Below the pieces are notes generated by a model, which searched no databases, was not told the origin of the DNA, and worked only from the letters and a program-made list of their open reading frames with translations. DNA of 64,000 nucleotides from Parabacteroides sp. FAFU027. Its GTDB lineage: Bacteria; Bacteroidota; Bacteroidia; Bacteroidales; UBA7332. Below are positions 36,390 through 45,793 of this stretch, piece after piece; within the stretch, counting starts at the first letter, position 1; every line of letters starts with the position of its first letter. The position numbers and the translations under genes are program-made. Where the stretch lies: assembly GCF_022808675.1 (NCBI RefSeq), contig NZ_JAKZKV010000002.1, positions 1 through 64,000 on the forward strand, given 5' to 3'.

Positions 36390-37754
36390 TCATTTTAACA
36401 TCCGGACAATATCATCGGGGAAAAATATTTTATAAGGAATAGAATCAACCGGATTAGTTTTTAAGAATAGACAAGGAATAATTTCTTTTCCTTTGGCAAA
36501 AGGCAGTTTTGAAGCTTTGATTTCAAGCTCCCGCACTAATCTTGATACATTTTCAGCTTCCGTCCATTTACATTCGCCTACTAACAACACCTTGCCATCA
36601 ATAGATTCAGCAACCACATCCACTTCAATTCGTTCGTCCTTTGAGACATTCCCCCACCAACTACGCGCATAACCAAAGATGTACCCATCCACTTCTATAC
36701 CAGAGATTGCCTGACGACATAGTTTCTCCCACCAAAAAGATATATATCCGGGAATTTGCCCGGCTATACGTTCTAAAACAAGATTGCCCTTGTCTAACTC
36801 TATCAGGGAACGATTAGGAACAACAAAAGTAAAGTAGAAATTCACAAATGGATCCGAGATCCTGTAATAGCTTTTTTTGTTATTCCGGATGTTTTCGCCA
36901 AAAGGGAGCTCACGTTCGATATACCCAAGTTGAATCAGGCGGTCTAATGGTCCGGCTAGACTAGTCGCAGGCTTTTCCAACCGTGCAGCAATTTCAGATA
37001 GCCGGTGTACCCCATTACCAATCAAAGTCAGAATCGTGTATGATTGCGTCGTATCACGCATATCATCAACAAATAAGCGCAAAGGTTCTTCAATCAATGT
37101 TCCCAACGGAGAAAAAAGATGTGAAAGCAAAGCATCATTCAGACTTTGCTCCTGTAAGCGTAATTCCCAATAACGCGGCACCCCTCCCCATATCGAAAAT
37201 TCAGTAATTGCCTCTTCTGCCCCGCATTTCAATATTTCCTGAAGATATGGAAGCTTCATAGGCCGAACCTTCAAAATAATATCAGCACGTCCGTACAATG
37301 GAGCTGTACTGTCAATAATCAATCCATGCATCAACTGCTGAGATGATCCACAAATAATCAAATGAAAGCGGTTTTCTCCTTTATCTATCAATCGCTGTAT
37401 TGTCGCAGGCAGTTCGGGAGAACTCTTTACCAGATAAGGAAATTCATCTAAGCATAAGGTTATTTTGGTGGTAATACGTTGATTCAATACAGTAAACAGG
37501 GCTTCCCAATTGGGATATTTCACTAAATCAAAACCTGGAATAACATTTGATAAAGTCTGTGCTAACAAAGTGATTTGCTGTGTACTTTCAGTCTGATCCG
37601 CCATAAAATAGATATCCGTTTCAGTTAATACCCGTTTTAAAAGTGTGGATTTACCACAACGTCTGCGACCATATACGACAATAAAACCAGACTTATCACC
37701 GGTAATAATTTTCCGAATACGTGCTTGTTCTTCTGTTCTGTTAACAAATTTCAT
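36390..37754 (-). CDS. AAA ATPase with DUF234/PD-(D/E)XK-like C-terminus
   Basis: 454 residues from ATG 37754, which gives the usual family start (MKFVNRTEEQ); an upstream ATG at 37784 would add ten residues. Walker A is GRRRCGKSTLLKR (about 27-39), Walker B is TLCLDEFPYL (about 100). A winged-helix region follows (about 240-320), then a DUF234 C-terminus with RIEVDVVAE and VLLVGECKW (about 380-405), matching an E/D...ExK nuclease-like core. Such 'archaeal-type ATPases' are widespread but of unclear function; links to mobile elements or defence have been suggested for some. It stands alone between terminators. Confidence 0.82.
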   Translation of the reverse strand: MKFVNRTEEQARIRKIITGDKSGFIVVYGRRRCGKSTLLKRVLTETDIYFMADQTESTQQITLLAQTLSNVIPGFDLVKYPNWEALFTVLNQRITTKITLCLDEFPYLVKSSPELPATIQRLIDKGENRFHLIICGSSQQLMHGLIIDSTAPLYGRADIILKVRPMKLPYLQEILKCGAEEAITEFSIWGGVPRYWELRLQEQSLNDALLSHLFSPLGTLIEEPLRLFVDDMRDTTQSYTILTLIGNGVHRLSEIAARLEKPATSLAGPLDRLIQLGYIERELPFGENIRNNKKSYYRISDPFVNFYFTFVVPNRSLIELDKGNLVLERIAGQIPGYISFWWEKLCRQAISGIEVDGYIFGYARSWWGNVSKDERIEVDVVAESIDGKVLLVGECKWTEAENVSRLVRELEIKASKLPFAKGKEIIPCLFLKTNPVDSIPYKIFFPDDIVRMLK

Positions 37755-37965
37755 CTGACATAATTTATTTTGTTCGAGCCACATATTGTGTTGATAACTA
37801 TCGGTATCATACTATAATATCATAGCCTTTATGAATATTTATTCCTGCTCGTTTCATTCGAGCATCAATCACAACACACAATTATGTAGTACAAATATAA
37901 TGTTTCTCCTACATAATACAATGCGTTAACTAGCATTTATTGTCTTCAACTCCGAAGCAAGAAAA

Positions 37966-37989
37966 AAGGGGCACCTTTCGGCACCCCTT
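37966..37989 (-). terminator. Intrinsic terminator of the PEPCK-like gene
   Basis: Minus strand: AAGGGG, a small internal loop, CC, GAAA loop, GG, then CCCCTT with a following run of T. It ends 22 bp past the stop codon. Confidence 0.8.
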
Positions 37990-38011
37990 CAAAATATATC
38001 ATTCAAGAAAT

Positions 38012-41000
38012 TTATTCAGCAATCGGTTGCATCGGATCAACACCCAACGAACCTTTCAGATAATCCAGGTATGACGGACTGCTTACCATTTCCAGCTTCG
38101 CTTTCGCCGCCTCCAGTCTCGATGGAAGATCCAACCGGACTACTGTAGAGGCAAAGTTTTTGCGGCTCAAAACGTCTTCCATGTAAGCGACATTCTTTGT
38201 CCACAATGCAATATCGCGGTTTTGTTTTTCAACCAAACGAGCCTTATACCAGTCACTGTTCAAAACGACCTCACGCTCAAACATTTTCCGGACATCCGGA
38301 TGATTGCGGTCTTTACCTTTGTAATGGCCATCGATCATGATGTGCACCAAAGCTTTCAATGGAGGACATAACCTTTCGATGGTTCCATCTTTCATCAAAC
38401 CTTCAGCTACACGTTTCTGAGTGACAGACAGGTTGTCGATTGACGCAATAAACATATCCATGTCCTGCAATTCAGGACGCAACATGTCTTCGCTGAATAC
38501 GGCATCTGCCCGGCTGAAAATACGTGCCATGAAGTGTTTCACAAAATTGATTGTGATGCGGTATCCCAACAAACTGGCATCTACTTTCCGTCCGTTGTGT
38601 TCAAAGTCTTCCACTTTTTCCAGGTATCCGTTCTCGATCAGGAACTTCGGATCGCGTTCTTCAACTGTCATACGACACCAGATTTCCGGGATCAACAAGC
38701 TAACGTCGTGGTCAACTTTATACTTCGGACCAACGTAACCCGCAGCTGTACTGAAACCGTGGTAGTCTGTCAGAATATATGATAAGAAAGCGTTGTTCAA
38801 ATCAGCAGCCGGCAACAAGTTGTTGAACGGTCCTTTTGTCAAAGCGCCCTCAGAACCAAAACCTGTTGTTGATGGAGATTTACCTGTAATACTACAGATG
38901 AAATCGATGAACAACTCAGGCAACTCCTGATAGTGGATCGGGTTGTACACAGCCAAAGGCGGAACATTGTTCTCCGGTTCTGCAGGGTTGTTTCTACGTC
39001 CGGGAAGCACTGCATTCACAGGCATATACAACGGTTCATCCAGTGGAATTTTACGGAAAATACGGGTTGAAATTTCACCCACATATTTATCCAGCGGATC
39101 TACCAGATCAGGACGGGTCTGCAGGTAACGCGGGTTCTTAGACGGTTTACCATCAACCAAACGGGGCTCCGAAGGAATAACCAAAAACTCAGGGCTATCG
39201 CTTGCCAGGAAGTTATTGATCAGATCTTTCACCGGTTGAGTGTACAATTCAAATCCAATAGCGTCATCCTTAATCTCCTGAACTTCTTTACGGGTCAGCG
39301 GTTCAAAGTTCGAAGTGAAGGTACCGGGACTTGACAGGTCTTTTTCGCCCTGTTTGTCATATCCTTTAATGATACAGTCATCCGGACGCTGGAATAAGCG
39401 AGCTTCACAGTTCTTGACAATCTTCACACTCGGATTCTTGTATTCCGGATTCAAATGAGACAGTTTATCAGCATCCAAAATAATAGAGGCTGTGATATCA
39501 TCTTCAACCTGCACTTTGGCTGAAGGGTTAAAGTCCTGACGCAACAGGAATATTCTCCAGGAACCGTCTTCTTCGTGACCAACGCGCAGGTAGTTCGACA
39601 ACAGTTTATTATTGTGGAATTTCAACTCATTGCCGGGAATACCGTTAACCTTATCCACCGAGAAATATTTACGCCAGTCAGCATCCCATTCAGCAGAATA
39701 GTTACCTTTAATAACGTAGATCAACACTCTTATACGCTGAGGTAGTGATGCCAACCATTCATTGTACTCATCAGTGTACATATCGGATGGAGTCAGCAAT
39801 TTAATCACCGATCCCAGAGAGCGCTTGGGGCTTAAGATGTGACGGGGTTTATTTACCGAATAATCAGCCGGAACTTTAAAGCGGGTTGAAAAATCATGAG
39901 CCATGATTTTCTCCACCATATCCATATCTTCGTTCAGGTCGCCGACGATGTACGATCCCTGAATCATTGCATCCTTAATGGATTTTGAGATCTCGGATTT
40001 ACCACCGCCCGAAACAGTACATGGCTTATGGCAAAGGGTTCCTTCAGCATACGTACCTACCAGATGCCATTTAGGACCTTCCAGGCGCTTTTTCATTTCG
40101 ACTTTATAGCCATTCGGGTAGATATATACTTTGTACGGCAACAGTTTGATCGATTGTTTTCCGGCTCCCTGCTTCCAGGTAATACTTTGCGTTTTCAAAT
40201 CGAATACGGTATCTTCCGGAACATAAATCACATTTCTGTGGTTGCTGTCAATCGCGTATCCTTCTTTCTGCAAGTCCACCAAATCGGCATACAGGGAAAC
40301 AAATGAGGCAAAATTCATTCCATTGGTTGGAATGCGCTCATCAATGTAACATTTCTCTCCCAGGTTATAGCTACGGAAGGCAATTGCACCACCCGCGTGC
40401 TCTTCTTCGGCATACCCAAACAGGTTGGCAGAATAACTAATCATGGTCTTGACCTCTTTTTTACAATAACCGAAATAGTTATCGGAGATCAATGTGATAA
40501 CAACGCCGCGCTCATCACGACAAGTAATTTTAAAAGCGTTGCCATCATTATATTTTTCATCTTCATTTTTCCAACACATACCGTCACGACGCTGGCGTTC
40601 GGTCGCTTCGTCGTAATGAGGAAGGCCAAGCTCTTTTTTGGTCAGGGTCTGCATGTGCGGAGCCAGAATCACACAACCGGTGTGTCCTGTCCAGTTTTCC
40701 GGTGACAATGCAGCGTCGTTTTCAGGCAGGAACGGGTCTCCTGCATTTCCAAAGATTGACTCAACGAAATCCAGGTTAGAAACCAGCGAACCCGGAGCCA
40801 GGAACACGACTTCCATTGATTTTTCGCGGATTACTCCGGGAACTTCAGGAACAACAATGGGTCTCAGCATCAAGCTTACAAAAAGCTGAGCCGGTTCTTC
40901 CAGATTTGCAGTAAATGGCAAAGTCATTATATCTTTCGGCGGATTCAATGCGTGCTGCAACAACCGGCAGAAAGTTACCTTTGGCACTGCTTTTTTATCG

Positions 41001-41479
41001 TCCGCGATAGGCAATCCCCCTTCTGCAACGTGGAAAACCCCTTTCGTTGTCCGACGATCTGACTTCGGATTATTCAAAATCCCCTGAGCAGTACGATACG
41101 TTGTAATCTGATCATTTTCGTAATAATCAGCCCCCGGAGGAATGGATATAATACGCGCCAATCCATAGCGATCGAGAATAAACGACTTTCTCGGAAATGC
41201 GAAAGAATTGTCACCGGGTACATCTTTGAGGTAGTCTTTCAGAAAATCCCTGAGACGCATACCTATTGGTGATGCATTATTGGATAACAATTCCGATTTG
41301 ATATTGTAGTTATTCAATAATGGTTTTGCAATCTCCAGAAAATCAGTATTGATTCCGTAGTTACATGTCGGATAACCATCGGCGGCCAGTTTCAGGTTGA
41401 TGTATTCAATCTTCTTTTTCTCTGACACCACTGGCTCATGCTCATCATAGCCAATTCCAAAGGTTCGGTTTACAGTCAT
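38012..41479 (-). CDS. Very large PEPCK-like protein, probably PPi-dependent
   Basis: 1155 residues without a signal peptide or membrane segment. The size is about twice that of ATP- or GTP-dependent phosphoenolpyruvate carboxykinase and matches the roughly 130-kDa pyrophosphate-dependent form described in Propionibacterium and Entamoeba. A phosphate-binding-loop-like SGGGKSEIS lies near residues 488-496, followed by a GDLNEDMDMV segment, and a GKSPSTTGFGSEGALTKGPF stretch near residue 870. I base the call on size and general resemblance recalled from memory; it was not searched. If right, it interconverts PEP and oxaloacetate with phosphate and pyrophosphate in the cytoplasm. It stands alone with a long leader holding paired palindromes. 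If wrong, it is an uncharacterised cytosolic protein. Confidence 0.5.
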   Translation of the reverse strand: MTVNRTFGIGYDEHEPVVSEKKKIEYINLKLAADGYPTCNYGINTDFLEIAKPLLNNYNIKSELLSNNASPIGMRLRDFLKDYLKDVPGDNSFAFPRKSFILDRYGLARIISIPPGADYYENDQITTYRTAQGILNNPKSDRRTTKGVFHVAEGGLPIADDKKAVPKVTFCRLLQHALNPPKDIMTLPFTANLEEPAQLFVSLMLRPIVVPEVPGVIREKSMEVVFLAPGSLVSNLDFVESIFGNAGDPFLPENDAALSPENWTGHTGCVILAPHMQTLTKKELGLPHYDEATERQRRDGMCWKNEDEKYNDGNAFKITCRDERGVVITLISDNYFGYCKKEVKTMISYSANLFGYAEEEHAGGAIAFRSYNLGEKCYIDERIPTNGMNFASFVSLYADLVDLQKEGYAIDSNHRNVIYVPEDTVFDLKTQSITWKQGAGKQSIKLLPYKVYIYPNGYKVEMKKRLEGPKWHLVGTYAEGTLCHKPCTVSGGGKSEISKSIKDAMIQGSYIVGDLNEDMDMVEKIMAHDFSTRFKVPADYSVNKPRHILSPKRSLGSVIKLLTPSDMYTDEYNEWLASLPQRIRVLIYVIKGNYSAEWDADWRKYFSVDKVNGIPGNELKFHNNKLLSNYLRVGHEEDGSWRIFLLRQDFNPSAKVQVEDDITASIILDADKLSHLNPEYKNPSVKIVKNCEARLFQRPDDCIIKGYDKQGEKDLSSPGTFTSNFEPLTRKEVQEIKDDAIGFELYTQPVKDLINNFLASDSPEFLVIPSEPRLVDGKPSKNPRYLQTRPDLVDPLDKYVGEISTRIFRKIPLDEPLYMPVNAVLPGRRNNPAEPENNVPPLAVYNPIHYQELPELFIDFICSITGKSPSTTGFGSEGALTKGPFNNLLPAADLNNAFLSYILTDYHGFSTAAGYVGPKYKVDHDVSLLIPEIWCRMTVEERDPKFLIENGYLEKVEDFEHNGRKVDASLLGYRITINFVKHFMARIFSRADAVFSEDMLRPELQDMDMFIASIDNLSVTQKRVAEGLMKDGTIERLCPPLKALVHIMIDGHYKGKDRNHPDVRKMFEREVVLNSDWYKARLVEKQNRDIALWTKNVAYMEDVLSRKNFASTVVRLDLPSRLEAAKAKLEMVSSPSYLDYLKGSLGVDPMQPIAE

Positions 41480-42111
41480 GATTCTTGTTTATAATAGTTA
41501 GTAGTGATTAATTCATTAGTCGCTGATAACCAGTAAAAGTAGTGGTTTAAATGCAATTGACAATAAGAATTCAGTTTCTTTAATTAGGGGTAGCAAAAAA
41601 ACTCTTACCCCATATACCAATAGACCCTTTAACAAAAGTCTTATCGATATACTTAGATATCCCCCGGAAAATCTATCCCTACAATTATCTCTTCTGGATT
41701 AGGGGTATAACCGTAAATACAATCAATCAGGAAACACACTTTAGGGTTATAACCCTAAAAACGCATGCAAATTTACAACTATATCAGGTTGTACCCAAAC
41801 AAAATCCAACCCAGATGATCCGCACTTCTCTTGCGAAATATCATGAAGAATCCTTGATGACGAATATTCAACTCTATGCTATTGAATAAGATTGTGATCT
41901 TTTTTAAGCCGATGAAAAGGGCAAGCCCGTTTTCATAGCTTCCTGCCCCTAACCTTGAAAACGGTCGCAGATCTTTTCAACGGTTTATTAATTCATTGAA
42001 ATCCCCTCATTCGGAGTACGACTTCAAGTCGCGCCCCGAATACCCAATAAAAACGGCGCTTAATCACCAGTTATCTGGTGATTAAGCGCCACAAATATGA
42101 GCAATGAAACA
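41480..42111 (-). promoter_or_regulatory. Leader of the PEPCK-like gene with paired palindromes
   Basis: 632 bp without a gene. A perfect 20-bp palindrome TTTAGGGTTATAACCCTAAA lies at 41750-41769, and an imperfect copy TTAGGGGTATAACCGTAA at 41699-41716, 52 bp away; TTAGGGGTA occurs again at 41584-41592. This looks like a set of operators for a dimeric repressor or activator. Towards 42000 the sequence is a dispersed-repeat-like stretch, followed by the DUF805 terminator. Confidence 0.45.
42055..42090 (-). terminator. Intrinsic terminator of the DUF805 gene
   Basis: GGCGCTTAATCACCAG (42055-42070) and its exact complement (42075-42090) form a perfect 16-bp stem with a 4-base loop. On the minus strand it is followed by GTTTTTATT, 22 bp past the stop codon. 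Confidence 0.9.
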
Positions 42112-42492
42112 TTACGCCAGCTCTTCGGTTACCTCTTTCGGATTAATACCGTATTCGTTTTCACCCGGTTTGCCTTCGGTAAACATCAGCACCAACAACC
42201 AGATAGCGCCAACGATAGGGAGTAAAATAATCAGGTAAAACCAACCGCTCTTACCCACATCATGCAGACGGCGCACTGTTACAGCCAACCCCGGAATAAA
42301 CAGTCCTAAGGCAACGATAAAATAAAATACGCCATAAAACAGCGGCTGAATGGTCGTTCCTGCAATATTATCAATGACAATAGCCACTAGAAGACATAAG
42401 AATTGAAACAAAGCAAAGAACCAATACTCACTTCTTCTGGCTCTACCACTAAAGGTTGCATAATTTCGCAACGCACTCAAAAAATAATTCAT
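42112..42492 (-). CDS. DUF805 small membrane protein
   Basis: 126 residues. It starts with the family-typical YFLSALRNYATFSGRARRSEYW, followed by three or so membrane helices (about 27-45, 51-75, 82-105) and VRRLHDVGKSGWFYL, the most conserved DUF805 stretch. It is an inner-membrane protein of unknown function. It lies 77 bp downstream of the Bax-inhibitor-type gene on the same strand and is probably co-transcribed with it. Confidence 0.9.
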   Translation of the reverse strand: MNYFLSALRNYATFSGRARRSEYWFFALFQFLCLLVAIVIDNIAGTTIQPLFYGVFYFIVALGLFIPGLAVTVRRLHDVGKSGWFYLIILLPIVGAIWLLVLMFTEGKPGENEYGINPKEVTEELA

Positions 42493-42569
42493 ACATAAAG
42501 ATTTAAAGTTCTCCTACTCTATGGGCTTTTCGGAATCCGCCGGATAAACTATTACATTATATTCTACTA

Positions 42570-43253
42570 TTACTTCTTCCGCCCCAAAAACCGCAGCAAA
42601 TACAAAAACAAGTTGATAAAGTCCAGATATAAGGAAAGTGCACCCAGGATGGCTAGCTTTTGAGTCTGTTCGTTATCTTCAACGCTAACCAGCGCTTTGA
42701 TTTTCTGGGTATCGTAAGCGGTCAGTCCCACAAAGATGAGTACCCCGGCATAGGTTGTGATCCAGTAGATTGTTTCGTTATTCATAAAGAGGTTGACCAC
42801 CGAGGCGATGATCAGGCCCAGCAAAGCCATAAAGAGCAGGTTACCCCACGAGGTCAGATCTCGTTTGGTATAATAACCATAGAGACTCATAGCCCCGAAA
42901 GTAGCGGCTGTTACCACAAAGGTAGAGGCAATGGAAGCCGAGGTATAAACTACGAAGATGCTCGAGAGAGTAACACCTGTCAGGAAAGAATAGATAACGA
43001 AGAGAATGGATGCTGTATTCAGCGTCAACTTTTGGATACTGGCGGTCAGGTACCACACCAATCCCAATTGGGCGAACAGCAATACATAGAAGCTGACTTT
43101 ACTGCTGAAGATGAGACTCAGTACAGCTTCCGATCCGGAAACTACATAAGCTGTAGCAGCCGTAATCAGCAGTGCGGTACACATCCACACATATACTTTT
43201 TGCATCAGATTGATTTGTACCGTTTGCACCTGGGTAAGAGAAGTTGTTGTCAT
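42570..43253 (-). CDS. Bax inhibitor-1/YccA-family membrane protein
   Basis: 227 residues with seven hydrophobic helices between about 20 and 222. The end segment with TAYDTQKIKAL, then a short loop and LYLDFINLFLYLLRFLG, is the conserved signature of the family. Members act as membrane proteins that leak calcium or protons or interact with proteases such as FtsH; in bacteria the role is poorly known. No special regulation is visible. Confidence 0.92.
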   Translation of the reverse strand: MTTTSLTQVQTVQINLMQKVYVWMCTALLITAATAYVVSGSEAVLSLIFSSKVSFYVLLFAQLGLVWYLTASIQKLTLNTASILFVIYSFLTGVTLSSIFVVYTSASIASTFVVTAATFGAMSLYGYYTKRDLTSWGNLLFMALLGLIIASVVNLFMNNETIYWITTYAGVLIFVGLTAYDTQKIKALVSVEDNEQTQKLAILGALSLYLDFINLFLYLLRFLGRKK

Positions 43254-44180
43254 AGTATTTTATCATTTAGTGGTTATTGAATTATCTTATTTCGATTCTG
43301 CTTTCAGTCCAGAATCTAACAGGTCACCAAGACCTGTTAGGTCTCATCAACACGACCGCAAGTCTGGCTCTAATCCTTCTTTCAGGCATCTACACAATAG
43401 CTTTACGAGTGTAACTGTGTGATTAATTGCAAAATATCCTTTCAAGAGTCCTCTTAAAGACAGCTTAAAAGCCTATTTTCACAACCCGAAAACCAAAATT
43501 ATGAATATATTCCGCAAATCAGCAAGTTTTTCCTCAGATAATCTATATTTGGATTCATTTTTATTTGAAAACAAAGCGTGATAATGAATAGTAAGTAATG
43601 AGCATAAGTTATTGTCATATTTACCCCATCCCCCTGAAGGGGGCTTTTACCGCAGTGGGATTTGAATTTAACTACGGCTTCTACTGTTATAAACTCATTG
43701 TTTTCACTACAGTAAGTCCCCTTTAGAGGTCCCGATATCTATCGGGATAGGGGTAAAAATAGAAAAGTAAATTAATACGACATTTATTCAATCCTACTAC
43801 TTATATATATTATTACATCGCAAAAATACTTTCCCTAATATTGCAAATGGAGAGACCCTTCCTTATTTGAGAATAGACTACGTCCATTTTTAATTTCGTG
43901 GCTGAAAATATCGTTATCATTATTGAAGGCTTAACCTCTCAATAATTCAGTCAACTACTGGATATCGTTATCTTATACTTCTCTGGGGCTGTTTGGTCTT
44001 ATCAACCCGGCAAGCGGCACGAAGCCGCTGCCCGGCGTGCATAGTAACTTCCTTTGGGCACAGCGTCGCTAAAAAAAGGTACAAGCAGGTTAAGTCCGGA
44101 TATTTCGTAACTTTTCAAAGAACCGCCACAAGGTCGAAGCCAGAGTTTTCAATCTATATTTTCCCTACCCTTGCTCCGGT
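43254..44180. repeat. Repeat-rich intergenic region
   Basis: About 930 bp without a credible gene. A relative of the recurring palindrome lies at 43316-43340 (CTAACAGGTC/GACCTGTTAG, perfect 10-bp arms). A GC-rich dispersed element with CCCCCTGAAGGGGGC runs from about 43626 to 43757; an inverted relative is at about 48282-48400. From 44008 a stretch CCGGCAAGCGGC resembles 45288 onward, on the other side of the next gene. Confidence 0.55.
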
Positions 44181-44304
44181 GATGTTACGGCGATGTTACG
44201 TGGTTGATAAACCTATATTCCATACACATTCCATAGATATCCCATACTTACACCATATATGTTCCATACTTAATAAGGTATGGGTTATCTAATAAATAAC
44301 TTTG
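44181..44304 (+). promoter_or_regulatory. Helically phased repeats and promoter of the 44399 gene
   Basis: GATGTTACG occurs at 44181 and 44192 (11 bp apart). CCATA then starts at 44220, 44231, 44242, 44253 and 44264, exactly 11 bp apart each time, with an inverted TATGG at 44279. A TAACTTTG (44297-44304) matches the TAnnTTTG -7 consensus of Bacteroidota, with no TTTG at the expected -33 position. This arrangement suggests an activator-dependent promoter. Eleven-bp direct repeats are typical for OmpR/PhoB-type regulators, but the binding protein is unknown. Confidence 0.6.
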
Positions 44305-44398
44305 CAAATACTATGAATAGAAAAATATTCATACCTTTATCAACACCATAACATCACCGGAATAACCATAGAGTAACAATACACAAACACGATATATT

Positions 44399-45208
44399 AT
44401 GGCAAAGGTAAAAGGCATATTCAATGTACAGGGAACAGTGCAGAACGTATCGTTTTACACCATGCGGGGCAGTGACGAAGTCATCATGCGGGCAAAAGGC
44501 GGACCGAAGAAGAGTACTATTAAGCGCTCGGAAAAGTTTGCAAAGGTTAGACTAAATAACCACGAATGGAAGGGCTGCACACAAATGGGCTCAGGAATCA
44601 AAGGTTGTTTCTGGGGAATGTCACGTCTGGCCGACTATCCGTTTATCGGATCGCTCAATGCATTAGCAAAGAAGATCCAGCTGTGTGACACCGAAAACCC
44701 ACAGGGGGAACGAAGTCTCTATCTTTCTCGCCATAAAGAGCTGATTACGGGATTTAACCTGAATAAGAACAATCCTTTTGACAGCCTTTTCAAAAACAAC
44801 ATCGGCTACACCATCGACAGGGAATCACTCTCAGGAAACATCACAATCCCACGGATAAACACCGAAGTACATCTGAATAATTACAGAAAGCTACCGCTTT
44901 TCCGATTGATAATAGGACTGGGCTGCATGTCGGATATCGGACTGGATAGTGAAAAGAAAAATTATATTCACCTGAACAGTGACCTGTACCATCACGGGAA
45001 AATCTTCACCAGTGAATGGATGCCTACGCAGGGTATTTTCGAAGAACAAAAGGCCGAGCTTATCATTCCGATACAAGAATACCAAAAGATGAACGAGCAT
45101 ATCAGCATTCTGCTTTGCGTTGGTATTGAATTCGGCACGTTGGGAAATGACGGAAAGCCGGTGGAGGTGAAATACGCGGGTGCGGCGAAGATACTGACAG
45201 TGGTATAA
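44399..45208 (+). CDS. Unknown Bacteroidota protein, 269 residues
   Basis: I recall the N-terminus (MAKVKGIFNVQGTVQNVSFY followed by a basic KGGPKKSTIKRS stretch) from uncharacterised Bacteroidota proteins, but no domain or function is known to me. There is no signal peptide or membrane helix. The N-terminal 70 residues are basic, the rest is beta-strand-rich and neutral. It starts at ATG 44399 behind a promoter with 11-bp phased repeats and an approximately 88-base leader containing a TATGAATA/TATTCATA hairpin. Both flanks carry related GC-rich stretches (44008 and 45288), so the gene may be a mobile cassette. Confidence 0.7.
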   Translation: MAKVKGIFNVQGTVQNVSFYTMRGSDEVIMRAKGGPKKSTIKRSEKFAKVRLNNHEWKGCTQMGSGIKGCFWGMSRLADYPFIGSLNALAKKIQLCDTENPQGERSLYLSRHKELITGFNLNKNNPFDSLFKNNIGYTIDRESLSGNITIPRINTEVHLNNYRKLPLFRLIIGLGCMSDIGLDSEKKNYIHLNSDLYHHGKIFTSEWMPTQGIFEEQKAELIIPIQEYQKMNEHISILLCVGIEFGTLGNDGKPVEVKYAGAAKILTVV

Positions 45209-45386
45209 GGATTTAGGTCAATATAAACCACCTGACTAAGCTCTCGTACTGAGCTAAACCCTTTTTGGGGGCTTTTACATCCTGGGAATCCGGCAAGCAG
45301 CTAAGAGCAGCAGCCAGGTGTGGGGTGCCTACTTTCATCGACTTTCGGTCGGTTGAATCGAAACGGATAATATGATATCACCGGTT

Positions 45387-45409
45387 TAACAGGTTTTGAA
45401 AACCGGTTA
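45387..45409. repeat. Palindrome of the AAACCTAACAGG family, diverged copy
   Basis: TAACAGGTTTT and AAAACCGGTTA form an 11-bp stem with one mismatch and a single-base loop, located between converging genes and 18 bp from the strong terminator at 45427. Confidence 0.55.
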
Positions 45410-45426
45410 GGTTATTGATTAAAAAC

Positions 45427-45470
45427 AAAGAACCGCAGCAATTCTCCAAAGAGAATCACTGCGGTTCTTT
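45427..45470 (-). terminator. Bidirectional terminator of the DUF3467 gene
   Basis: AAAGAACCGCAG (45427-45438) pairs perfectly with CTGCGGTTCTTT (45459-45470), and ATTCTC/GAGAAT forms an inner stem. A T-run follows on the minus strand. It can also serve the converging plus-strand gene. Confidence 0.88.
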
Positions 45471-45490
45471 ATCTTGTATGGGTACAGGAA

Positions 45491-45793
45491 TTACGCTTTA
45501 CCGCCAGGTCCCAATACGGTTGGAGAGGGCTGTTGGTCAATCTCCTTTTCGAGCAAAGGAATTTCGCCGTATTTGCGTTCGTACTTCCCTACGTTATCAG
45601 AGATAGCCAGTAAAAGACGCTTAGCATTTTCAGGCGCCATGATCACGCGAGATTTGATTTTTGCTTTTTCCACACCCGGCATCATCTGCACAAAGTCAAG
45701 GATAAACTCAGCGCTGTTGTGTGTAATAACAGCAAGATTAGAATAGGTACCTTCCGCGATGTTTTCGGGCAGGTCGATTTCAAGATTGTCCAT
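45491..45793 (-). CDS. DUF3467 protein
   Basis: 100 residues. The core AEGTYSNLAVITHNSAEFILDF followed by PG...KAKIKSRVIMAPENAKRLL is the DUF3467 signature; members are about 100 residues long. It is a small cytosolic protein of unknown function, widely conserved in Bacteroidota. It is monocistronic, with a strong terminator just downstream. Confidence 0.9.
   Translation of the reverse strand: MDNLEIDLPENIAEGTYSNLAVITHNSAEFILDFVQMMPGVEKAKIKSRVIMAPENAKRLLLAISDNVGKYERKYGEIPLLEKEIDQQPSPTVLGPGGKA

Noticed and set aside
42660-43280. 206-residue open frame antisense to the Bax-inhibitor-type gene
   Set aside because: The composition is that of an antisense shadow; the opposite strand encodes a clear seven-helix family member.
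43993-44292. 99-residue open frame upstream of the unknown gene
   Set aside because: It runs through the repeat flank and the phased promoter repeats and has no recognisable protein character.
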